Source: Chloroflexota bacterium
Lineage (GTDB): Bacteria > Chloroflexota > Anaerolineae > Aggregatilineales > Phototrophicaceae
Reading direction: 5' to 3'
NCBI GenBank assembly: GCA_003242205.1
Contig: QGUR01000128.1
Location: forward strand, 1-12,082
DNA length: 12,082 nt
Position numbers and translations under genes: made by a program. Positions 6,455 through 12,082 of this stretch are shown piece after piece; within the stretch, counting starts at the first letter, position 1; every line of letters begins with the position of its first letter. The notes beneath the pieces were generated by a model that worked only from the letters and a program-made list of their open reading frames with translations, was not told the origin of the DNA and made no database searches.

Positions 6455-7900
6455 ATGGCCGCCGCATCACAACACGTCATCGCAATCGATCTTGGCGCGG
6501 ATTCGGGGCGTGTCGTCAAAGTACGCTTCGACGGCAAGACGCTGAGCATGGAGGACGTGCATCGCTTCCAGAACGTGCCGGTGAGCGCCGCCGGCACGCT
6601 CTACTGGGACGCGCTGCGCCTGTGGCATGACATTCAGACCGGCATCGGGATGGCGCGGGAAGGCGCGATCTCCATCGGCGTCGACTCGTGGGGCGTCGAC
6701 TGGGCGCTGCTCGACCGCGATGGTCGTCTGCTCGGCAATCCTGTTCACTATCGAGATAGCCGCACCGACGGCATGCTCGAATGGGTTTTCGAGCGTGTGC
6801 CGCGGCGCGAAATCTTCGAGCGCACCGGCCTGCAGTTCATGCAGATCAACGGCCTGTACCAGTTAGCCAGTCTCGTGCGCGACAACAGCCCGCTGCTCGA
6901 CGTCGCCGCGACCATCCTCTCGATTGCCGACCTGTTCAATTACTGGCTAACGGGCAACAAGGCGTTCGAGTTCACGCAGGCGACCACACAGCAGGTTTAC
7001 AACCCGCGCCTGAACGACTGGGACGTGGAGATGCTGGCGACGCTGGGCATTCCAACGCACATCTTCCCGCAGATCGTGCAGCCCGGCACGCGCATCGGGC
7101 AGTATAACGGCGTGCCGGTCATTGCCCCCGCCTGCCATGACACCGGCAGCGCAGTGGTCGCCGTGCCGACGACGACGGAGGACTTCGCCTACATCAGCAG
7201 CGGAACGTGGAGCCTGATGGGCATGGAAGTGCCGGAGGCCCTCATCACCGATGCCTGTTACGAAGCCAACATGACCAACGAAGGCGGCTTCACCGGCAAT
7301 TTCCGCCTGCTGAAGAACGTCATGGGCATGTGGCTGGTGCAACAGTCGCGCTACACCTGGCGGGCGCAGGGGCAGGATTATGACTATGACACGCTGGCGA
7401 ACATGGCAGCCGAGGCCGAACCCTTCCGCAGCCTGATCGACGTGGACGATCCATCCTTCCTGCCGCCCGGCGATATTCCGGCGCGCATCCGCGAGTTCTG
7501 CCGCAATTCGGGCCAGCCCGAACCGGAAACGCCCGGACAGATCGTTCGCACGATTTATGAGAGCCTTGCCTTGAAATATCGGGTAACATTAGACAAGCTC
7601 ATCGCCGTCACCGGGCGCAGCGTCGAGCGTGTGCATATCATGGGTGGCGGGTCACGCGCGCGGCTGCTCAACCAGATGACGGCGGATGCCTGCAATCGTC
7701 CGGTCGTGGCGGGGCCGGCGGAAGCGACCGCACTCGGTAACGCGATTGGCCAGTTTATCGCTTTAGGCGAGTTTTCGAGCGTCGCGGAAGCGCGCGAACT
7801 ACTCAGCCAGAGCAGCGAACTGACACGCTACGAGCCGAAGAATGTCGAAGCGTGGGAAGCCGCCTACGGCCGCTACCGAACGCTGCTGACTACCGATTAA
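6455..7900 (+). CDS. rhaB: L-rhamnulokinase (FGGY family)
   Basis: A 481-residue cytoplasmic kinase that phosphorylates L-rhamnulose at O1 with ATP, supplying the substrate of RhaEW. FGGY-type landmarks: DLGADSGR (12-19) as the N-terminal phosphate loop, GVDSWGVDWALLD (75-87), YRDSRT (99-104) for sugar contact, ACHDTGSA (226-233) with D229 as the probable catalytic base, ISSGTWSL (247-254), GGGSR (397-401) and PAEATALGNA (421-430) for adenosine binding. SWGVDW and ISSGTWSL point to rhamnulokinase rather than xylulokinase or glycerol kinase. The length is normal for the family. The ATG is 6 nt after the rhaEW stop, and the likely ribosome-binding site GAGGT (6442-6446) overlaps the end of rhaEW, so the two genes are probably translationally coupled. 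Confidence 0.93.
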   Translation: MAAASQHVIAIDLGADSGRVVKVRFDGKTLSMEDVHRFQNVPVSAAGTLYWDALRLWHDIQTGIGMAREGAISIGVDSWGVDWALLDRDGRLLGNPVHYRDSRTDGMLEWVFERVPRREIFERTGLQFMQINGLYQLASLVRDNSPLLDVAATILSIADLFNYWLTGNKAFEFTQATTQQVYNPRLNDWDVEMLATLGIPTHIFPQIVQPGTRIGQYNGVPVIAPACHDTGSAVVAVPTTTEDFAYISSGTWSLMGMEVPEALITDACYEANMTNEGGFTGNFRLLKNVMGMWLVQQSRYTWRAQGQDYDYDTLANMAAEAEPFRSLIDVDDPSFLPPGDIPARIREFCRNSGQPEPETPGQIVRTIYESLALKYRVTLDKLIAVTGRSVERVHIMGGGSRARLLNQMTADACNRPVVAGPAEATALGNAIGQFIALGEFSSVAEARELLSQSSELTRYEPKNVEAWEAAYGRYRTLLTTD

Positions 7901-7922
7901 GCATTGGTAATAGAGTGGCTTT

Positions 7923-9467
7923 ATGCAACCCTTACTCGAATTAAGGAACATCAGCAAGTCGTTTCCCGGCGTTCAGGCGCTGAGCAAAGCCCAGTTCGAG
8001 GTGCGTGAGGGGGAAGTCCACGCGCTGCTGGGCGAAAACGGCGCCGGGAAATCGACGATGATCAAGCTCATTTCCGGCCTCTACCGGCCCGACGAAGGCG
8101 AAATCCTGCTTCAGGGCCAGCCGGTCGTCTTTCATAATCCGCGCGACGCGCAGGCCGCCGGTGTGGCCACCATTTATCAGGAACTGAGCCTTTATCCCGA
8201 GTTGACGGTCGCCGAGAATATCTTCATGGGCCACGCGCCGCGCAACCGCTTCGGCATGGTTGACTGGGGCGCGATGCGCCAGCGCGCCCGCGAATTGCTG
8301 GCGTCTCTCAACATTCACGATATGGACGTCGACCGCAAGGTCGGCACGATGACGGTCGGTAACCGCCAGCGCGTCGAGATTGCCAAGGCGCTGTCGATGA
8401 ACGCCCGCATCCTCATCATGGACGAGCCGACCGCTGCCCTGACCGAGGCCGACGTGCAGCAGCTTTTCGAAATCGTGCGCCTGCTACGCGAGCGCGGCGT
8501 CGCTATCATCTACATCAGCCACCGTCTCGAAGAAGTTTTCCTGCTTGCCGACCGTGTGACCGTGCTGCGTGATGGGCAGTACGTCGGCACGAAACCGGTG
8601 AAGGAAACGCGAGAAGACGAACTCATCAGTATGATGGTCGGGCGCACCATCCATAACCTGTTCCCCAAGCTGCCCGCCCAGGTTGGTGAGCCAGTTCTGG
8701 AAGTCGAAAACGTGTGGCGCAAGCCGGACGTTCGCGGTGTGACGCTTACGGTTCGCGCCGGTGAGATTGTCGGGTTGGCCGGTCTGGTTGGATCTGGCCG
8801 AAGCGAATTCGCGCAGGTCGTGTTCGGTATTTCGCCAGCCGACTCCGGCACTATCCGCGTCAATGGCAAGCGGGTTGAAATCAAAAGCCCGGCAGATGCC
8901 TTGAAACTCGGCATTGCCTATGTGCCCGAAGACCGTGGCACGCAGGGGCTGATCCGGCAGATGAACATCCGCGAGAACGTTTCGCTCGCCGTGCTGCGAG
9001 ATATCGCCCGCAACACGTTCGTCAACCGCAAAGCGGAACGTTCGCTGGCGGAGAGGATGATCGAACAGCTTAGCATCAGGGCGTATAGCTCCGATCAGGT
9101 GGTCAACAAACTGTCCGGCGGCAACCAACAGAAAGTTGTCGTCAGCAAGTGGCTGGCGAGCAAGCCTCGGCTGTTGATCATGGATGAGCCAACTCGCGGC
9201 ATCGACGTCGGCGCAAAAGCCGAAATTCACCGGCTGATCAGCGAACTGGCGCAGCAGGGCATGGCCATCCTGATGATCTCCAGCGAACTGCCGGAAATCA
9301 TGGGCATGAGCGACCGCATTCTGGTCATGCGCGGCGGCACGATTGTCGCCGAATACAGCCGCGACCGAGCGACTCAGGAAATCATCGCCGCCGCCATGAT
9401 GAGCGAGGCGGCCCCTGAAACCATTGTTCCGGGGAATGCAGCAACCTTTGAAAGCGCGGCCCTATGA
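7923..9467 (+). CDS. rhaT: Rhamnose ABC transporter ATP-binding protein (two fused cassettes)
   Basis: A 514-residue twin-cassette sugar ATPase of the RbsA/MglA class that energises uptake from the cytoplasmic side. First cassette: Walker A GENGAGKST (37-45), Q-loop YQELS (85-89), Walker B ILIMDEPT (163-170), H-loop SH (199-200). Its signature reads TVGNRQR (144-150), where relatives usually have LSVGQQQ or similar. Second cassette: degenerate P-loop LVGSGRSE (288-295), signature LSGGNQQ (397-403), Walker B LLIMDEPT (417-424). The gene is 22 nt after rhaB, with only a weak Shine-Dalgarno (GAGTGG, 7913-7918), and overlaps the next permease by ATGA. Rhamnose as substrate is inferred from the operon; the family alone shows only a ribose-type sugar importer. 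The symbol follows the Rhizobium rhaSTPQ naming and is not the E. coli RhaT symporter. Confidence 0.88.
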   Translation: MQPLLELRNISKSFPGVQALSKAQFEVREGEVHALLGENGAGKSTMIKLISGLYRPDEGEILLQGQPVVFHNPRDAQAAGVATIYQELSLYPELTVAENIFMGHAPRNRFGMVDWGAMRQRARELLASLNIHDMDVDRKVGTMTVGNRQRVEIAKALSMNARILIMDEPTAALTEADVQQLFEIVRLLRERGVAIIYISHRLEEVFLLADRVTVLRDGQYVGTKPVKETREDELISMMVGRTIHNLFPKLPAQVGEPVLEVENVWRKPDVRGVTLTVRAGEIVGLAGLVGSGRSEFAQVVFGISPADSGTIRVNGKRVEIKSPADALKLGIAYVPEDRGTQGLIRQMNIRENVSLAVLRDIARNTFVNRKAERSLAERMIEQLSIRAYSSDQVVNKLSGGNQQKVVVSKWLASKPRLLIMDEPTRGIDVGAKAEIHRLISELAQQGMAILMISSELPEIMGMSDRILVMRGGTIVAEYSRDRATQEIIAAAMMSEAAPETIVPGNAATFESAAL

Positions 9468-10465
9468 CGGCAGTAACGACTGAATATCCCAGCAAAGCGA
9501 AATCGAGCAGCCTGTGGAAGAGCCTTCGCTCCATTCTGGCATCGCAGGAGGCCATTCTGGCGATCACGCTACTGGCGCTGGTCGTCCTTGTCGGCGCAGC
9601 CAACCCGCGCTTTCTGGCCGAACGCAACATGTCGGACGTGCTACAGGGCAACGCCTATATCGCCGTAGCGGCGATTGGCATGAGCATGGTCATCGTCTCC
9701 GGCAACATCGACATTTCCATCGGTTCGGCCATCGGCGTGCTGGCGACGATGTGCGGCCTGATCGCCACCGAAACCGAGTTGCCGGTGATTTTCTCCTGGT
9801 TGCTGCCGCTGCTCGGCGGCGCGCTCATCGGCGCGATCAACGGCTTCTTCGTCGCCTATCTCCGCATTCCGTCGATTGTGGTAACGCTCGGCATGCTCAG
9901 CATTCTGAAAGGCGGCCTGATCGTCTACCGGGGCGGCGAGACGATCTATAACCTGCCGCCCGATTTCGGGCTGGCGCAGTTGCGCCCGCTGGGCATTCCA
10001 TCCCCGGTCTGGTTCATGATCGTGCTGACCGTGCTGGCCGCGCTGTGGATGCGCTACAGCGCGACCGGGCGCTCGATCTATGCCGTCGGCGGCAACAAAG
10101 AAGCGGCGATGCTCTCCGGCATCAATATCCGCAGCGTCATCATGAAGGTGTTCATCATCAACGGCGTTTTCGCCGGCATATCCGCCGTGCTGTACGCGAC
10201 GCAATTCACCTCCATTCAGGCCGTCGTACCGCCGGGCTTGGAACTTTCGATCATTACCGCTTCGGTCGTCGGCGGCGTCAGTATTCTCGGTGGAACCGGC
10301 ACGGTCATCGGCTCGACGCTGGCGGCGGTGCTGCTGCGCGCCATCGGTTCGTCCATGGTCTTCATCAATGTCTCGCCCTACTGGCTGCGCGCGGTGCAGG
10401 GCGTCCTCATTCTCATCACGGTGCTGGCCGACATCCTGCGTCGCCGCCAGCTTCGCAGACACTGA
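9464..10465 (+). CDS. rhaP: Rhamnose ABC transporter permease 1
   Basis: A 333-residue inner-membrane permease of the BPD_transp_2 (ribose/simple-sugar) family. After a hydrophilic N-terminus of about 28 residues, hydrophobic segments run from AILAITLLALVVLVG to the C-terminal VLILITVLADIL, before a basic tail that is probably cytoplasmic. The family hallmark is SGNIDISIGS (79-88), a variant of the more common TGGIDLSVGS; others are GAINGFFVAYLRIPSIVVTL and SVVGGVSILGGTGTVIG. The start overlaps the rhaT stop by 4 bp (ATGA, 9464-9467), which indicates translational coupling. It should pair with the next permease to form the channel for rhamnose. The choice of P versus Q between the two permeases follows gene order only. 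Confidence 0.86.
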   Translation: MTAVTTEYPSKAKSSSLWKSLRSILASQEAILAITLLALVVLVGAANPRFLAERNMSDVLQGNAYIAVAAIGMSMVIVSGNIDISIGSAIGVLATMCGLIATETELPVIFSWLLPLLGGALIGAINGFFVAYLRIPSIVVTLGMLSILKGGLIVYRGGETIYNLPPDFGLAQLRPLGIPSPVWFMIVLTVLAALWMRYSATGRSIYAVGGNKEAAMLSGINIRSVIMKVFIINGVFAGISAVLYATQFTSIQAVVPPGLELSIITASVVGGVSILGGTGTVIGSTLAAVLLRAIGSSMVFINVSPYWLRAVQGVLILITVLADILRRRQLRRH

Positions 10466-10483
10466 GGGCGGGAGAAACAACAT

Positions 10484-11476
10484 ATGAGCGTAAGCGAAAA
10501 ATTCGACCACCAGCCTGCCGCTAACCGGCTACGCAGCGCGTTCCTGTCTCAGGAAGTCGTGCTGCTGGTTATTCTGATCGCCGGCGTGCTGATTCTATCC
10601 ACGCGCACCAGCGTCTTCCTGACGGTGGATAACATCCTCAATCAGGGCCGCCTGATGACCGAGGTAGCGCTGGTTGCGCTGCCGATGACTTTCATCATCG
10701 TCACCGGCGGTATCGATCTGTCCGTCGGTTCGATCTTCGGGCTGTCGGCGATTGTGCTTGGCTATTCCTGGCAGAATTTGGGACTGCCGCTGGAAATCGC
10801 GATTATCATTGCGCTGGTCGTTGGCGCGATCTGCGGCCTCATCAACGGCCTGTTCATCGTGCGGGTGGGCGTGCCGCCGCTCATCATGACGCTGGCGACG
10901 CTGGCGCTTTACCGCGGGCTGGCCGAGGGCATCAGCCAGGCGCGTTCGGCGCGCGGCTTTCCGGAGTGGTTCTACGTACTGGGACAGGGCAATTTCCTCG
11001 GCGTGCCGACGCAGCTCTGGGTGTTTGTCATCGCGGCGATCATCTTCGGCATCGTACTGGCACGGACAACTTTTGGCCGCACGCTCTATGCCATGGGCAA
11101 CAACGAACTTGGCGCACGCTTCTCCGGCCTGCCGGTGGATCGCGTCAAACTCATCATTTACACGCTCTCCGGCCTGCTATCCGCAATCGCCGGTTACATC
11201 TTTGTTTCGCGCGTCAGCACGACTCGCTCGGACATGGGTTCCGGTCTGGAACTGGAAGTCATTGCCGCGGTCGTTCTGGGCGGAACCAGCATCTTTGGCG
11301 GCAGCGGCTCGATTGCCGGGACCGTAATCGGCGTGGTGCTCATTCAGCTGCTGAAAAACGGCCTCTCGCTGGCCGGCGCTAAGAACGATGCGACCATTGT
11401 TGTGATCGGTGTGGTGCTTATCTTCTCGATTCTGGTGAACAATTTCATCCAGCATCGTAGAGGAACAGCAGATTAA
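10484..11476 (+). CDS. rhaQ: Rhamnose ABC transporter permease 2
   Basis: A 330-residue BPD_transp_2 membrane permease, partner of RhaP. It shows the canonical TGGIDLSVGS motif (74-83), GLINGLFIVRVGVPPLIMTL (118-137) and VLGGTSIFGGSGSIAG near the C-terminus, together with a run of hydrophobic segments between residues 24 and 320. The ATG lies 18 nt after the rhaP stop with GGGAGAA (10470-10476) as ribosome-binding site, so the gene remains in the same operon. RhaP and RhaQ differ clearly in sequence, consistent with a heterodimeric channel rather than a recent duplication. After rhaQ the spacing widens to 106 nt before the binding-protein gene. Confidence 0.86.
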   Translation: MSVSEKFDHQPAANRLRSAFLSQEVVLLVILIAGVLILSTRTSVFLTVDNILNQGRLMTEVALVALPMTFIIVTGGIDLSVGSIFGLSAIVLGYSWQNLGLPLEIAIIIALVVGAICGLINGLFIVRVGVPPLIMTLATLALYRGLAEGISQARSARGFPEWFYVLGQGNFLGVPTQLWVFVIAAIIFGIVLARTTFGRTLYAMGNNELGARFSGLPVDRVKLIIYTLSGLLSAIAGYIFVSRVSTTRSDMGSGLELEVIAAVVLGGTSIFGGSGSIAGTVIGVVLIQLLKNGLSLAGAKNDATIVVIGVVLIFSILVNNFIQHRRGTAD

Positions 11477-11488
11477 CGGGTTTCCGGC

Positions 11489-11500
11489 AAAAGGAGGTGA
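11489..11500 (+). promoter_or_regulatory. Consensus Shine-Dalgarno sequence without a well-placed gene start
   Basis: AAAGGAGGTGAT, shortly after the rhaQ stop, is complementary over about 12 nt to the conserved 3' end of bacterial 16S rRNA and is the strongest ribosome-binding match I see in the window. It is over 80 nt from the rhaS start, which has its own site. An ATG at 11500 is only 2 nt after AGGAGG, and the GTG at 11502 is followed directly by a stop. It may be a ribosome docking or mRNA-stabilising site, or the start of a small leader peptide. Confidence 0.5.
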
Positions 11501-11540
11501 TGTGTAATCGACGATACGATAAGGAATTCTGGCTGGTCTC

Positions 11541-11557
11541 TTTCGTTTTGCGAACGA
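11541..11557 (+). promoter_or_regulatory. Possible degenerate operator / small inverted repeat before rhaS
   Basis: TTTCGTTTTGCGAACGA holds one TTTCGTTT half-site, as in the operator at 3384-3401, but the second half-site at 10-bp spacing is CGAAC rather than TTTCG. It also contains the inverted repeat TCGTT-N5-AACGA (11543-11557). The TTTTGCGAAYG part recurs before rhaI at 3346-3356. It may be a weak third binding site. I see no convincing promoter beside it. Confidence 0.3.
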
Positions 11558-11582
11558 CTTCAGCGTTGAAGAGGAGAGGCAA

Positions 11583-12082
11583 ATGCACAAAAAATTGTTA
11601 TCACTATGTTTGATCGTGGTTATGCTGGCGATGACGGCGTTCGGCCCGGTCGCCGCACAGGATGAGGATTTTATTCGCTGGGACGGCGCCGATGATCTGC
11701 CGGTGAACCCGCTGGAATGCCCGACGGGTGACGCCGCGGCTGAAGACGCCACCGATGAGGCGGCCGATGAAGCGGAAGTTGAAGTCAAGGAATATGACGG
11801 CGGCGAGGCCATCGGTGCGCCTGATCGCGCCGGGCAGCCCATCACCATCGTCGACGTGCCGAAGCTGATCGGCATCGGTTACTTCAACGCCACCGCGCTC
11901 GGCATCCAGCAGGCTGCCGAAGAACTGGGCAACGTGACCGCGATTACCGACGGCCCGACCGAGGCGAACATCGACGACCAGATCACGGTCATCGAAAACT
12001 ACATCACTCAGGGCGTCGATGGCATCCTGTTTGCTGCCAATGACCCGGTCGCGATCAGCCCCGTGCTCACCGCCGCGTGGAA
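11583..12082 (+). CDS. rhaS: Rhamnose ABC transporter substrate-binding protein, N-terminal part (3' end outside window)
   Basis: The frame is open from ATG 11583 to the window edge (166 full codons). GAGGAGAGG (11571-11579) gives a strong ribosome-binding site. The N-terminus is a Sec signal peptide: M-H-K-K, a hydrophobic core (about 5-20) and VAA before Q26, the likely cleavage point. No lipobox is visible at that site. An unusual acidic, alanine-rich stretch (about 49-75) follows, then the Peripla_BP_4-type sugar-binding fold: VPKLIGIGYFNATALGIQQA, TDGPTEANIDDQITVIENYI and GVDGILFAANDP. KLIGIGYFNA followed by the GPT step is typical of RhaS-like rhamnose receptors. Its place after the ATPase and permeases, rather than before them, is less usual. 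The protein should capture L-rhamnose outside the membrane and hand it to RhaP/RhaQ. Confidence 0.85.
   Translation, partial: MHKKLLSLCLIVVMLAMTAFGPVAAQDEDFIRWDGADDLPVNPLECPTGDAAAEDATDEAADEAEVEVKEYDGGEAIGAPDRAGQPITIVDVPKLIGIGYFNATALGIQQAAEELGNVTAITDGPTEANIDDQITVIENYITQGVDGILFAANDPVAISPVLTAAW

Noticed and set aside
8484..9230. Minus-strand open frame of 248 codons opposite rhaT
   Set aside because: Antisense shadow created by GC-rich codon use; the plus-strand ATPase motifs account for the sequence.
9641..10510. Minus-strand open frame of 289 codons opposite rhaP
   Set aside because: Composition is rich in D, H, Q and R as expected for the antisense of a hydrophobic GC-rich membrane protein gene; it has no family resemblance, and rhaP on the other strand is clear.
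11177..11875. Minus-strand frame of 232 codons over the rhaQ-rhaS junction
   Set aside because: Serine/alanine-rich low-complexity antisense of the acidic RhaS linker and rhaQ; no start context or family match.

Overview
The window carries an L-rhamnose uptake and catabolism locus, preceded by the tail end of an unrelated BMP-type (nucleoside/purine-like) ABC transporter operon. Base composition is GC-rich and even across the window, with no transposase, integrase, phage gene, tRNA, rRNA or CRISPR array seen. The combination of an RhaI of the Gram-positive/Pseudomonas stutzeri type, a fused RhaEW aldolase-dehydrogenase, a DeoR-type regulator, a ribose-type rhamnose ABC transporter and a binding protein with an acidic linker after its signal peptide suggests a Chloroflexota (Anaerolineae-like) bacterium. 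This placement is an inference; similar gene sets also occur in Rhizobiales and Bacillales.

Layout: (1) 1-409, C-terminus of a BMP-family substrate-binding protein. (2) 417-458, a REP-like hairpin. (3) 491-2047, a twin-cassette ATPase of the BMP/nucleoside class, closed by a strong hairpin at 2047-2103 shared with the convergent rhaI. (4) 2118-3332 on the minus strand, L-rhamnose isomerase. (5) 3333-3437, a divergent control region. (6) 3438-4232, DeoR-family regulator. (7) 4233-4384, promoter, operator and leader. (8) 4385-11476, a tightly packed plus-strand operon: rhaEW, rhaB, rhaT, rhaP, rhaQ. (9) 11477-11582, an intergenic spacer holding a very strong Shine-Dalgarno sequence that does not belong to a visible gene. 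(10) 11583 to the window end, the rhamnose-binding protein RhaS, cut by the window edge.

Working together: RhaS, RhaT and RhaP/RhaQ import L-rhamnose. RhaI isomerises it to L-rhamnulose and RhaB phosphorylates that. RhaEW splits rhamnulose-1-phosphate into DHAP and L-lactaldehyde and converts the lactaldehyde further. The DeoR protein is the likely repressor. The same CGAAA-N5-CGAAA direct repeat (one helical turn apart) sits in the rhaI/deoR divergent region and just downstream of a good sigma70-type promoter before rhaEW, which ties both transcription units to one regulator. No mutarotase (rhaM/rhaU) and no rhamnosidase is present in the window.

No radically new system is evident. The points most worth a second look are the regulatory DNA (paired operators, a terminator-like hairpin in the rhaEW leader) and the isolated consensus Shine-Dalgarno before rhaS. 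No gene-free stretch exceeds about 155 bases.
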